A stretch of 64,000 nucleotides of DNA from Steroidobacteraceae bacterium (GCA_025451845.1 JANWJS010000027.1:62001-126000); one strand, 5' to 3'; counted from the stretch's first letter, positions 38,459 through 47,053 are shown. Notes: a model not told the origin generated them from the sequence alone. Program-made: numbers and translations.

Positions 38459-38848
38459 GGGAGCCGGCCGGGCAATCGCTGCTTCGACATTGTTTCGAAG
38501 GGGAGGAAAGTCCGGGCTCCGGCGGATCAGGTGCCAGGTAACGCCTGGGGGGCGCGAGCCCACGGAAAGTGCAACAGAAAGCAAACCGCCCAAGACCTCG
38601 CGGCGCAAGCCGCGCGGGACGGCAAGGGTGAAACGGTGCGGTAAGAGCGCACCGCGGCCTTGGTAACAAGGCTGGCATGGCAAACCCCACCTGGAGCAAG
38701 GCCAAATAGGGAAGCAGCGGGCTCTGGCAACAGGGCGCGCAGCGCCGATCCGCGCGCGCTTCCGGGTAGGCCGCTAGAGGTCCACGGCGACGTGGATCGC
38801 AGAGGAATGATTGCTCTCGACAGAACCCGGCTTACAGGCCGGCTCCCT
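38459..38848 (+). ncRNA. rnpB: RNase P RNA (class A)
   Basis: The catalytic RNA that matures tRNA 5' ends. Conserved blocks are recognised along the whole length: GAGGAAAGTCCGGGCTCC, GCCAGGTAACGCCTGGGGG, GTGCAACAGAAAGCAAACCG, GGTGCGGTAAGAGCGCACCG, GGAGCAAGGCCAAATAGGG and the terminal ACAGAACCCGGCTTAC. The 5' GGAGCCGGCC pairs with the 3' GGCCGGCTCC to close helix P1, which fixes the ends to within a few bases. In E. coli rnpB is also near the rsmI region. Type R repeats flank it on both sides in opposite orientation. Confidence 0.97.
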
Positions 38849-38856
38849 CTTCTTCT

Positions 38857-38964
38857 GGCGCAAAGTCGGCATCCTGCCGCTTTGCGCGAGCGCGGCCATG
38901 TGACCGCATTTGACCTCGCGGCCCCGGGAACGGCCCGGGGCCGCTTACTGGCTTGCTTTTGGGC
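38857..38964 (-). repeat. Type R dispersed repeat, copy 4 (downstream of rnpB)
   Basis: A full copy on the minus strand. Hairpin I is a perfect 11-bp stem (GCGGCCCCGGG, loop CCGTT, CCCGGGGCCGC). Hairpin II has arms GCGCAAAG and CTTTGCGC around a GGC-AGGAT-GCC top. It begins 9 nt after the end of rnpB and could help end that transcript, though there is no T-tract. Confidence 0.85.
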
Positions 38965-38976
38965 TAACTGTATGAA

Positions 38977-39191
38977 GGGCCTCGCGTGCAAATGTCTTTG
39001 CCGCGAGGCTTCTGCAAGCAGGGATGCTGGAAGAGAGCCTCCAGGGATCAGTGAGCGGGCGGTAGCCCGCGCAACCGGATTGCTCGGCCCCATCCCTGCG
39101 CCGAGCCCTTCGGGCCGGCCTCCGCGTCCAAAATCGCTCCTGCGATTTTGTCACGGCGTCCCCGCGGCAAAGACATTTGCATGCGAGGCCC
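38977..39191. mobile_element. MITE-like element with 29-bp inverted ends
   Basis: The left arm (38977-39005, starting GGGCCTCGCGTGCAAATGTC) and right arm (39163-39191) are reverse complements over 29 bp with a single mismatch. The 157-bp interior has no convincing gene but several hairpins, including GCGGGC-GGTA-GCCCGC and the AGGA-loop hairpin at 39129-39150. Flanking GTATGA (left) and GTACGA (right) may be a decayed target-site duplication. It lies between convergent rnpB and sspB. It could be a non-autonomous transposable element or a structured RNA gene; no transposase is in the window. Confidence 0.55.
39129..39150. repeat. 9-bp palindrome, sister of the murG start hairpin
   Basis: CAAAATCGC and GCGATTTTG enclose TCCT (AGGA on the minus strand). 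The flanks GTC on the left and TCACG on the right are shared with the hairpin at the murG start. Confidence 0.7.
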
Positions 39192-39223
39192 GTACGACAA
39201 AACGGCAAAAGCAGCTCCGTTGG

Positions 39224-39637
39224 CTACTTGACCACTCGCAGCTGGGGGCGCTTCGGTGCACTGCTGCCTTCCTCTGCCGGTGCGGGTCCTGACGACGGCG
39301 GGGGTGTCTCCGGACCGGCGTCCTGCTCGGCAAACATCATCCCCTCGCCCGTTTCCCGCGCATAAATGCCCATCACGGTGCTCACGGGGAAGCGCACGTG
39401 GTGCACGACACCGGCGAAGCGCGCGTCGAACTCCACGACGTCGTTGTCGATCTTCAGGCGCTGCGTTGCGGTGTAGCTGAGATTGAGGACGATCTTGCCC
39501 TCCTGCACGTAGGCGCGCGGTACCTCACTGCCGGAGCGCTCCGCGTCGACTATCACATGCGGAGTGTGGCCGCTGTCAGTGATCCACTGATGCATCGCGC
39601 GCAGCAGATAGGGCCGCTTGGGAGGAGCTTTGAGCAT
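39224..39637 (-). CDS. sspB: ClpXP adaptor SspB
   Basis: A 137-residue SspB, which delivers ssrA-tagged proteins to ClpXP. The N-terminal KRPYLLRAMHQWITDSGHTP (8-27) and the strand-rich core are typical. A disordered Pro/Ser-rich linker (about 108-128) leads to the short basic C-terminal PKRPQLRVVK that docks ClpX. Located 11 nt after sspA on the same strand. Confidence 0.94.
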   Translation of the reverse strand: MLKAPPKRPYLLRAMHQWITDSGHTPHVIVDAERSGSEVPRAYVQEGKIVLNLSYTATQRLKIDNDVVEFDARFAGVVHHVRFPVSTVMGIYARETGEGMMFAEQDAGPETPPPSSGPAPAEEGSSAPKRPQLRVVK

Positions 39638-39648
39638 CCGTCACCTCC

Positions 39649-40248
39649 TCAGAGCCGCATCTCGCGCTCCCGCTCCGACAGCGACTCTCGAAACGCAGCG
39701 CGGGAGAAGACCTGACTGGCGTACTTGAGGATGGGCTGCGCCTTCGGCGGCAGCTCGACCTCGTAGTGCGACAGCCGCCAGAGGATCGGCGCGATCGTCG
39801 CATCCACCAGCGAGAATTCGTCCGACATGAAGTAGGGCTTCACCTTGAAGAGATCGACACCCTGGACGATGGTATCCGCGAGGACCTTGCGCAGCTTCGG
39901 GAGGAGCTTCTTGTCGTCCTCTACCTCGATCTGCTGCAGCAACGTGTACCAGTCGCGCTCGATGCGATATAGCGCCAGCCGGAACTGTGCCCGACTGACC
40001 GGGTCGACGGGCATCAGCGGCGGATGGGGAAAGCGCTCGTCCAGATACTCGATGATCACGCGGGAGTCGTAGAGCACGAGATCGCGGTCCACGAGCGTGG
40101 GGACCGTGTGATAGGGGTTGAGGTCCAGCAGATCCTCAGGGTATTTGCCGGGCTCCACATCGACGACGTCGATCCCGATGCTCTTCTCCGCGAGCACGAT
40201 GCGGGTGCGATGGCTCCACGGGTCGCGCGGCGCGGAAAACAGCGTCAT
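39649..40248 (-). CDS. sspA: Stringent starvation protein A
   Basis: A 199-residue protein with a glutathione-S-transferase fold that binds RNA polymerase in E. coli. The N-terminal MTLFSAPRDPWSHRTRIVLA, the NPYHTVPTLVDRD segment and the FPHPPLMPVDP region are SspA hallmarks. The start ATG at 40248 gives the family length; the upstream frame is not conserved. It follows petC, the common petABC-sspAB arrangement. Confidence 0.95.
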   Translation of the reverse strand: MTLFSAPRDPWSHRTRIVLAEKSIGIDVVDVEPGKYPEDLLDLNPYHTVPTLVDRDLVLYDSRVIIEYLDERFPHPPLMPVDPVSRAQFRLALYRIERDWYTLLQQIEVEDDKKLLPKLRKVLADTIVQGVDLFKVKPYFMSDEFSLVDATIAPILWRLSHYEVELPPKAQPILKYASQVFSRAAFRESLSEREREMRL

Positions 40249-40334
40249 GATGGAACGTCTGCTCGACACGATTCCGCCCCCGCGCTCTAGAGTGCACCCG
40301 AGCTTCCCCTTACTGTACCGGGTCCGGGGCTGTC

Positions 40335-41138
40335 CTACTTCACATCCTTCCAGAATTCGCGCTTCAGGAGCCAGGCCACCCACGTGAATAAGAGCAGGAA
40401 GAGGATCACCCAGACGCCCATGGAGGTACGTGTCGCCTGTTGCGGGTCGCCGACATAATTCAGGAAGTTCACCAGATCATGCGTGAACTGATCGAACTGC
40501 TGCGCCGTCATGCTGCCGGGGGCGATCACCTTGAAGTGGTCGAAGACCTGTTCCTTGACCATCTGCCCGTCCGGGCCCCGCGTCTCGATGGTCTTGTAGA
40601 CCGCGATCTTCAGTCCCTCCAGCGGCGACACGATATCGGGCATCGCGCTTTGCGGGAACGCCATGTTGTTGGCGCCCGTCGCCCGGGCCGGATCGACGTA
40701 AAAGGTCTTGAGGTACTGATAGAGATAGTCCGGGTCGCGGGCGCGCGCCATGAGGGAGAGATCGGGCGGCGCCTTGCCGAACCATTTCTCGGCATCCGAC
40801 TCGACCATCGGCGAGATTATGTAACCGGCGGGCGTCTCACCGGGCGGGATCAGGTCTTTGACCAGCAGCGCCTCGGGGATATCGAGATCCTGCCCGAGCC
40901 GCGACCAGCGCTCGAACTTCAGCGAATGGCAGCCCAGACAGTACCCCGCGAAATCGCGCGCCCCGCGCTGCAGCGAAGCCATGTCAGTGACGTTGGTATT
41001 TGCCTTCCAGCTCTGCCAGTCCGCATCGGAGGGGGCGTCATCCGCGGCAAGAGCCCGAGGCGCGCCGGCCACTCCCGCAACGAGCGCCGCCACGAGCAGC
41101 AGCGCAGGCACTACCCGGTAACGAGCTCTAATGCGCAT
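40335..41138 (-). CDS. petC: Cytochrome c1 of the bc1 complex
   Basis: A 267-residue cytochrome c1. A signal peptide (about 1-31) is followed by the haem c site CLGCH (Cys67, Cys70, His71). A Met in NNMAFPQSAMPDIV (probably Met166) is the sixth ligand, and a C-terminal membrane anchor at about 241-260 ends in REFWKDVK. It carries electrons from the Rieske protein to soluble cytochrome c. The start overlaps the end of petB by 11 nt. Confidence 0.95.
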   Translation of the reverse strand: MRIRARYRVVPALLLVAALVAGVAGAPRALAADDAPSDADWQSWKANTNVTDMASLQRGARDFAGYCLGCHSLKFERWSRLGQDLDIPEALLVKDLIPPGETPAGYIISPMVESDAEKWFGKAPPDLSLMARARDPDYLYQYLKTFYVDPARATGANNMAFPQSAMPDIVSPLEGLKIAVYKTIETRGPDGQMVKEQVFDHFKVIAPGSMTAQQFDQFTHDLVNFLNYVGDPQQATRTSMGVWVILFLLLFTWVAWLLKREFWKDVK

Positions 41139-42426
41139 GGTAGACCACTCTCTCCGGCACCGGCTTCACCCGGTCGATGCGTGAGTAGAACGGCATCAGC
41201 CAGAAGAAGGCGAAGTAACAGACTGCGAAGATGCGCGCGAAGATGACGTACACGCCCTCCGCGGGCTGCAGACCCAGATACCCCAGCCCGATGAAGGAGA
41301 TCGCGAAAACCGCGAGCATGACGCGCGAGATCCAGCCCTTGTAGCGGATCGACTTGACCGGCGAGCGATCGAGCCATGGCAACACGAGCAGGGAGACCAG
41401 CGCGAGCAGCATGAGCAGAGCGCCCATCGCCTTGTTCGGCACGGCTCGCAGGATTGCGTAGTAGGGTGTGAAGTACCACACGGGGTGGATTTCGGCCGGC
41501 GTCGAGAGCACATTCGCCGGCTCGAAGTTCGGCTGCTCGAGGAAGAGGCCATGGACCGTCGGGGCGTAGAACACGATCAGCGCGAAAATGATGAAGAACA
41601 CGCCGACGCCGAAGATGTCCTTGACCGTGTAGTACGGGTGGAACGGAATGCCGTCGAGGGGTTTACCGTCGGCGCCCGTGTGGTCCTTGATCTCGACACC
41701 ATCCGGATTGTTCGAGCCATTTCGCCGCAGCGCTACGAGGTGCAGCATCACGAGCAGCAGCAGGATGAGCGGCACTGCCGCGACGTGCAACGCGAAGAAG
41801 CGATTCAGTGTGGCATCGGCGATGCCGTAGTCGCCGCGGATCCACTGCACCAGTCCCGGCCCGATGGCGGGCACGGTACCGAAGATATTGACGATCACCT
41901 GCGCGCCCCAGAAGGACATATTGCCCCAGGGCAGCACATAGCCCATGAAAGCCTCGGCCATCAGCGCGAGGTACACCAGCATGCCGATCACCCACAAGAG
42001 CTCCCGCGGCTGCCGGTAGGAGCCGTACATCAGGCCGCGGAACATGTGGAGGTAGACGACGATGAAGAACGCCGATGCGCCGGTGGAGTGCATGTAGCGG
42101 ATCAGCCAGCCCCAGTCGACCTCGCGCATGATGAACTGCACGGAGTCGAATGCGTGCGCCGCGCTCGGCTTGTAGAACATCGCGAGGAAGATGCCGGTGA
42201 CCAGCTGGAGCACCAGCACGAGCCCGGCCAGCGACCCGAAGAAGTACCAGAAATTGAAGTTCTTGGGTGCGTAGTAGCCGGTCAGCTGGTCGGCGACGAA
42301 CTCGTCGATGGGCATGCGCTGGTTGAGCCACGCCCGGAAGCCTCGCTTCTTCGAGATCGGTGTCGCGCCCGGCGGCAGCGGCGCGCTCGGCGTGCGCAGC
42401 TCGCTGCCGCGCTCGGTCGTGGCCAT
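41128..42426 (-). CDS. petB: Cytochrome b of the bc1 complex
   Basis: A 432-residue cytochrome b with eight membrane helices. The haem ligands are two His pairs, His113/His127 and His214/His229. The Qo-site motif reads PVWY (315-318) in place of the usual PEWY, a variant known in beta/gammaproteobacteria. The petA (Rieske) gene expected just upstream is absent; an HtrA protease gene diverges 114 bp away. A ribosome-binding site GGGGAGG lies 6 nt before the ATG. Confidence 0.96.
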   Translation of the reverse strand: MATTERGSELRTPSAPLPPGATPISKKRGFRAWLNQRMPIDEFVADQLTGYYAPKNFNFWYFFGSLAGLVLVLQLVTGIFLAMFYKPSAAHAFDSVQFIMREVDWGWLIRYMHSTGASAFFIVVYLHMFRGLMYGSYRQPRELLWVIGMLVYLALMAEAFMGYVLPWGNMSFWGAQVIVNIFGTVPAIGPGLVQWIRGDYGIADATLNRFFALHVAAVPLILLLLVMLHLVALRRNGSNNPDGVEIKDHTGADGKPLDGIPFHPYYTVKDIFGVGVFFIIFALIVFYAPTVHGLFLEQPNFEPANVLSTPAEIHPVWYFTPYYAILRAVPNKAMGALLMLLALVSLLVLPWLDRSPVKSIRYKGWISRVMLAVFAISFIGLGYLGLQPAEGVYVIFARIFAVCYFAFFWLMPFYSRIDRVKPVPERVVYHAH

Positions 42427-42482
42427 CAGGTGCCTCCCCGCGGCCGCACAGGCTCGTTGGCAGGCAGTATGGATTTGATCAT
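42426..42482 (-). CDS. Possible 18-codon leader ORF of petB
   Basis: A short frame encoding MIKSILPANEPVRPRGGT ends in a TGA that overlaps the petB ATG (TGATG). GGGGAG lies 7 nt before its ATG. It occupies the place where petA would end, but the sequence does not resemble the Rieske C-terminus. It may be a leader peptide, a remnant or chance. Confidence 0.3.
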   Translation of the reverse strand: MIKSILPANEPVRPRGGT

Positions 42483-42540
42483 CGCCAGGCTCCCCAATTC
42501 CCGCGGTCGCGCGGCATTATACACAGCGAGAGGTGGCGAC

Positions 42541-43707
42541 ATGCTGGAGCGACTGAGCCGTGGGTTGACGTTCATTGCCGGGTCGGTGGTCGGCGGGCTG
42601 GCCCTTGCCTTCGTCATCGTCGCGCTGCGACCCGACCTCATTCGGGGAAACGCCGGCTCGCAGCCGGCGCAGACGCCCGCCTCGCTACCGGCACCCGCTG
42701 CGAGCACACCCAGCACCCGCGGGCCGGTCCGCGTGACGTATGCGGCGGCCGTGCAGCGCGCTGCCCCCGCTGTAGTCAACATATACACTGCCCGCGTGGT
42801 CGAGGAGCGCGTCGATCCGCCCGGGCCGTTCGGCGAGCTCTTCGGCAACGTCCTGCCGCAATACCAAAAGCGAGTCGAGCGCAGCCTGGGCTCCGGCGTC
42901 ATCGTCGATGCGAGCGGCCACATCGTGACGAACTACCACGTGATTGCTAACGCTGGCGCCATCCGCGTGCAGCTCGCAGACGGCCGGATCGCGAATCCGC
43001 AGGTCGTGGGCGTGGATCCGGACACCGATCTCGCGGTTTTAAAGATCGCCATGTCGAGCCTCCCCGTCATCACCTTCGGCCAATCCGATCAGCTCCGGGT
43101 CGGCGACGTGGTGCTCGCTATCGGCGATCCGCTCGGCCTCTCGCAGACCGTGACGCACGGCATCGTCAGCGCCACCGCCAGAGGACAGCTCGGGATCACG
43201 ACGTTCGAGGATTTCATCCAGACGGATGCGCCGATCAATTTCGGCAACTCCGGCGGCGCGCTCGTGGATTCGAGCGGCGCCCTGATCGGCATCAATACCG
43301 CCATCGTCGCGAAGAGCCTGGGCGTCGAGGGCATCGGCTTTGCGATCCCCGTCGACATGGTCCGCGGCGTGCTGCACGACATCATCGAGTACGGACGCGT
43401 CATCCGCGGCTGGATCGGGATCGTGCCCGAGGACATCTCCGACGCGCAGGCGCAGCAGTTCGGCCTCGCCCACGGCGGGGTCGTCATCGCCTATGTGGGC
43501 AGCCCCGGGCAGCAGGCTGGCCTGAAGCCGGGCGATCTGCTGCTCGCCATCGACGGCGCTTCCGTGGCCTCCGCCGAGGATGCCCGCGCCCGCATCGCGA
43601 TCAGCAAGCCCGGCTCGACGCTCACCCTTCGCTATCAGCGCGGCACCCGCCAGCTCGCGGTAAAAGTGCGGGTGGTCGAACAGCCGCCCCTCTCCAGCTC
43701 GGGCTAA
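42541..43707 (+). CDS. Membrane-anchored HtrA-family serine protease (DegS/AlgW type)
   Basis: A 388-residue protease. A single N-terminal membrane helix (about 8-29) is followed by a low-complexity linker, a trypsin-like domain with catalytic His133, Asp163 and Ser237 (GNSGG), and one PDZ domain (about 275-375). One PDZ plus a membrane anchor is the DegS/AlgW plan. These proteases start the sigma-E cascade by cutting the anti-sigma factor when the PDZ senses unfolded porins. The start is the ATG at 42541 behind GAGAGGTGG. A much longer in-frame extension upstream is antisense to petB and is rejected. Confidence 0.92.
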   Translation: MLERLSRGLTFIAGSVVGGLALAFVIVALRPDLIRGNAGSQPAQTPASLPAPAASTPSTRGPVRVTYAAAVQRAAPAVVNIYTARVVEERVDPPGPFGELFGNVLPQYQKRVERSLGSGVIVDASGHIVTNYHVIANAGAIRVQLADGRIANPQVVGVDPDTDLAVLKIAMSSLPVITFGQSDQLRVGDVVLAIGDPLGLSQTVTHGIVSATARGQLGITTFEDFIQTDAPINFGNSGGALVDSSGALIGINTAIVAKSLGVEGIGFAIPVDMVRGVLHDIIEYGRVIRGWIGIVPEDISDAQAQQFGLAHGGVVIAYVGSPGQQAGLKPGDLLLAIDGASVASAEDARARIAISKPGSTLTLRYQRGTRQLAVKVRVVEQPPLSSSG

Positions 43708-43717
43708 AGGAGCCACC

Positions 43718-44437
43718 ATGCCGAAAATCGACGTTCGCCGCTTCGCCACCCGATCCGAGCTCGACACCGCGCTCGCCGACCGCCTCGAGCAGGCGATTCG
43801 CGCTACCGCGGAGCAACCGGGCAGCGGCCCTCCGGTCATCATGCTCTCCGGCGGCCACACTCCCCTTCCCGCATATGCTGAAGTCGCCGCCCGCCGCCCG
43901 CCGCACGGCGACAAGCTCACGATCATCTATTCCGACGACCGCTACGTCCCCGCCGACTCCGACGCCAGCAACTACCACGCGACTCGACCCCTGATCGACG
44001 CTCTCGGGCTCCCGGAGAGTCAGGTGCTGCGCGTCAGGACCGAGCTCCCTCTGGAAGAAGCCGCGAGCGACTACGACAGCTTGCTGCGCACCCTGTTGGC
44101 TTCCGGCGCCGGCATCGGCCTTGCCCTGTTGGGGATCGGACCCGACGGCCACACGGCCTCTCTCTTCCGGCCGGAGCATCTGCAGCAGTCCCGCGGCCAC
44201 CTCGCCATCGCCGTCCAACGACCGGATGGCATGCAAGGTATCAGCGTCACACCCGACTTCCTGTCGAATGTCGCCGAGCCGCTCTTCGTGGTGGCAGGCA
44301 GCGGCAAACACGATGTCATCGCCGCATTCACGGGCCAAGACCCGAATCTCGTCGCGCTGCGTGCGGTCGCCGGCTGCGCGCGCGTGGAGCTGTGGATCGA
44401 GCGCGCCGCGGAGACCGCCGCGGCCGCAAGCAAATGA
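43718..44437 (+). CDS. pgl: 6-phosphogluconolactonase
   Basis: A 239-residue NagB-fold lactonase of the DevB/Pgl type, the second step of the oxidative pentose phosphate pathway. PVIMLSGGHTPLPAY, IYSDDRYVP and LLGIGPDGHTASLFR are diagnostic. It starts 10 nt after the protease gene and 4 nt before galM. zwf is convergent and gnd follows, so the three oxidative-branch genes are clustered. Confidence 0.95.
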   Translation: MPKIDVRRFATRSELDTALADRLEQAIRATAEQPGSGPPVIMLSGGHTPLPAYAEVAARRPPHGDKLTIIYSDDRYVPADSDASNYHATRPLIDALGLPESQVLRVRTELPLEEAASDYDSLLRTLLASGAGIGLALLGIGPDGHTASLFRPEHLQQSRGHLAIAVQRPDGMQGISVTPDFLSNVAEPLFVVAGSGKHDVIAAFTGQDPNLVALRAVAGCARVELWIERAAETAAAASK

Positions 44438-44441
44438 CGAC

Positions 44442-45428
44442 ATGAGATATACCGTCGAACGCTCTTTTGTGGGCGATCAGCCGATCGTAGTGCTGCAGGA
44501 CGAAGCCGGCCGTCGCGTGCGCATCGCCTGCCACGGCGCTGCGCTCGTCAGCTTCGAGATCCCGCGCAGCGGCCTTCCGTTCGACATCGCGGCAGGACAG
44601 CGCGATGCTGCCGAAATCATTGCACGCCCGGGGTCACGCTTCGCCATCATGGCGCCCTTCGCCGGCCGCATTGCCGATGCGCGCTACCGCTTCGACGGCC
44701 GCGATTACGATCTGCGACCCGGGGCAGCTCCCGGGCAGCGCGAGTCCCGCCACGGCTTCGTGCGCGATGCAGACTTTGCGGTGGCGGAGCTCGTTGCGGA
44801 CGCGGGCTGCGCGCGGGCGACATTGAGCACGCTCATCCGCGGTCAGCCAGGCTATCCGTTCGCCATCGACCTCTCCGTGCGCTTCACCCTCGATGCGGCC
44901 GGACTCGCCCTGGCGGCGCGCATGTGCAACAGCGGCGAGGAGCCCGCGCCCTGCTTCTTCGGCTGGCATCCCTACTTCCGTGTGAGCGATGGCCGAGCCG
45001 ACGAGTGGCTGCTGGAGGTCCCCGCGGGAAAGCTCATCCGCACCGGGAAGGATTTGATCGCGCTGCCTGGTGACGCCGCCTACGGGCGATTGGAGGATGC
45101 GCCGACGCTCGACTTCCGCCGCCCCTGCCTGATCGCCGGCAGCATTCTCGATCAGGGTTATACCGAATTGCTCGCCGGCGCGGACGGCCGCATGCGCACA
45201 CGGCTCACGGACCCGGGCACTCGGTTCGGCATAACGGTCTGGCAGGAGCGCGGCGTGATGCACGCCTTCACAGGCGACACGCTGAAGCGCGATGTCCGCC
45301 GCTCGGTGGCGTTGGAGCCGATGGAATGCATGGCCAACGCCTTCAACCGCCCGGAATGCGCCGATAGGATCCGCCTGGAGCCGGGCGCCGAGCGGATCTA
45401 CCGCTGCGGCGTCCAGCCGGACGAATAG
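44442..45428 (+). CDS. Aldose 1-epimerase family protein
   Basis: A 328-residue galactose-mutarotase-like protein. SRFAIMAPFAGRIADARYRF, an RHGFVRD active-site segment with His, and CFFGWHPYFRV identify the GalM/YeaD superfamily. It could interconvert anomers of hexoses or hexose-6-phosphates. Its place after pgl hints at glucose-6-phosphate mutarotation before or alongside Zwf (inference). The start is the ATG at 44442. Confidence 0.85.
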   Translation: MRYTVERSFVGDQPIVVLQDEAGRRVRIACHGAALVSFEIPRSGLPFDIAAGQRDAAEIIARPGSRFAIMAPFAGRIADARYRFDGRDYDLRPGAAPGQRESRHGFVRDADFAVAELVADAGCARATLSTLIRGQPGYPFAIDLSVRFTLDAAGLALAARMCNSGEEPAPCFFGWHPYFRVSDGRADEWLLEVPAGKLIRTGKDLIALPGDAAYGRLEDAPTLDFRRPCLIAGSILDQGYTELLAGADGRMRTRLTDPGTRFGITVWQERGVMHAFTGDTLKRDVRRSVALEPMECMANAFNRPECADRIRLEPGAERIYRCGVQPDE

Positions 45429-45438
45429 CTGCCGGACC

Positions 45439-45456
45439 GGCCATCGCGGCGTGGCC
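45439..45456. terminator. Weak hairpin between convergent galM-like and zwf genes
   Basis: GGCCA and TGGCC pair around an 8-nt loop in the 33-bp gap between convergent stop codons. There is no T-run, so confidence is low. Confidence 0.25.
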
Positions 45457-45461
45457 TGACC

Positions 45462-46901
45462 CTACGGTGCAAATTTGCCCATCGGCAGATGTGACGGCGA
45501 GCACGAGCGCGTCCAGCCTTGCGGCTCGGCGCCCGGATTGTGCCAACCGCACGCGCCCGTGAGCAGCCGCTCCGACTCCTTCGGTCCCCAGCTCCCGCAC
45601 GTGTAGACACAGGGCGCCTCGCCTGTGCCCAACACCGGGTCCACTATCGCCCACGCCGCTTCCACCTCATCCTGCCGCGCGAAATGCGACGTGTCGCCGA
45701 TCAGTGCCAGGCTGATCAGCCGCTCGTATGCGTCCATCACGTCCGCGTCGTGCTGTGCGACGAAGAGCTCCACCTCCCTGCCCTGCATCGCCGGTCCCGC
45801 CTTCTTCGCATGCGCGCCCAGTGCGATCGCGATATCCGGCCCGACGCGGAAGCGCACGAAGTTGGGATAGTCCGGGCCCGCCTCACCAAACACGTGCGCC
45901 GGAGGCGGCTTCAGATCGACGACCACTTCGGTCGCGGTGACCGGCAGGCACTTGCCCGCACGCAGGTAGAACGGCACCCCGGCCCAACGCCAGGAGTCGA
46001 TCTCGAGTCGCATCGCCGCATAGGTCTCCACCTTGGAGTCGGGCGCCACTCCCTGCTCCTGGCGGTACGTGGCGAACTGACCGCGCACGACGCCATCCGG
46101 CCTCACGGGCCGTACCGCTTTCAGGACCTTTACCTTCTCGTCACGCAGCGATTCGCCCTCGGAGTTGACCGGCGGCTCGAGGGTCAGCAGCGCCAGGATC
46201 TGCAGAAGGTGATTTTGCATCACGTCGCGGATGGCGCCGGTCTCCTCGTAGAACTTGCCGCGCCCCGCGACGCCGAGCGTCTCCGCCATCGTGATCTGCA
46301 CACTGGCGACGAAGTTGCGGTTCCAGATGGGCTCGAGGAAGGAGTTGGCGAAGCGGAAATACAGCAGATTCTGCACCGCCTCCTTGCCGAGGTAGTGATC
46401 GATACGGAAGATGCAGTTCTCCGCAAACTGCTTCTGCAGCACCTGATTGAGCGCCTGCGCCGAAGCCAGGTCGCGCCCGAACGGCTTCTCGATCACCACG
46501 CGGCCACCCTGTGCGGACCCGGAAGTACCCAGGTGATCGATCACCACCGGAAACATGCTGGGTGGGATCGCGAGGTAGTAGAGCGGGCGTTGCGAGTCTC
46601 CCAGCGCCTGGCGCAGCGCGACGAAAGTGTCCCGGTCGCGGTAGTCGCCGTCGTGATAGCGCAGAAGGTTCACGAGCCGTGAGACCGCGTCCTCATCCGG
46701 CGATGAAACGAAGTTCTTGATGCTGTCGCGCACGCGGTCGCCAAGCTGTTGCAGGTTCCATCCCGCGCGTGCCACGCCGATCACCGGCACGTGCAGCAAT
46801 CCCCGTCGGACGAGGTTGTAAAGGGATGGGAATATCTTCCGATAGCAGAGGTCTCCGGTTGCTCCGAAGAGCACCAGAGTGTCGCTGTCTCGCCGCTCCA
46901 T
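45462..46901 (-). CDS. zwf: Glucose-6-phosphate 1-dehydrogenase
   Basis: A 479-residue Zwf, the entry to the oxidative pentose phosphate pathway. The coenzyme motif GATGDL (13-18), EKPFG (138-142) and the substrate signature RIDHYLGKE (166-174) are intact. I use the ATG at 46901, which matches the family start; the longer frame runs through a type A repeat. Convergent with the galM-like gene and downstream of gnd on the same strand. Confidence 0.97.
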   Translation of the reverse strand: MERRDSDTLVLFGATGDLCYRKIFPSLYNLVRRGLLHVPVIGVARAGWNLQQLGDRVRDSIKNFVSSPDEDAVSRLVNLLRYHDGDYRDRDTFVALRQALGDSQRPLYYLAIPPSMFPVVIDHLGTSGSAQGGRVVIEKPFGRDLASAQALNQVLQKQFAENCIFRIDHYLGKEAVQNLLYFRFANSFLEPIWNRNFVASVQITMAETLGVAGRGKFYEETGAIRDVMQNHLLQILALLTLEPPVNSEGESLRDEKVKVLKAVRPVRPDGVVRGQFATYRQEQGVAPDSKVETYAAMRLEIDSWRWAGVPFYLRAGKCLPVTATEVVVDLKPPPAHVFGEAGPDYPNFVRFRVGPDIAIALGAHAKKAGPAMQGREVELFVAQHDADVMDAYERLISLALIGDTSHFARQDEVEAAWAIVDPVLGTGEAPCVYTCGSWGPKESERLLTGACGWHNPGAEPQGWTRSCSPSHLPMGKFAP

Positions 46902-46920
46902 CACCGCGCCCTCGTTTGAG

Positions 46921-47053
46921 GCGCTGGATCCAGGCTCCTGCCCGGCGCAGCGCTGCTTTGGGCAACGCCGAAGCGGCTGAGCGTCGTTTTTGCCCAAAGC
47001 TCCGCCACCTGCGGCGGCGGGGCACATCCGAGTCCCTGGGTTACGCGGTCGTT
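46921..47053 (+). repeat. Type A dispersed repeat, copy 3 (zwf/gnd gap)
   Basis: Starts GCGCTGGATCCAGGCTCCTG and GCCCGGCGCAGC (hairpin 1). Hairpin 2 has arms GCTTTGGGCAA and TTGCCCAAAGC, 11-bp perfect, and CCTGCGGCGGCGGGGCACAT follows. The hairpin 2 stem differs in sequence from that at 37251-37284 yet still pairs, which argues for selection on structure. Confidence 0.85.

Noticed and set aside
41485-42540. N-terminal extension of the HtrA-type protease frame
   Set aside because: These codons are antisense to petB. The real protein starts at the ATG at 42541, followed by a membrane helix and the protease domain.
42483-42923. Longer minus-strand frame upstream of petB as a petA remnant
   Set aside because: It runs antisense through the protease gene and lacks the Rieske CTHLGC/CPCHGS motifs.
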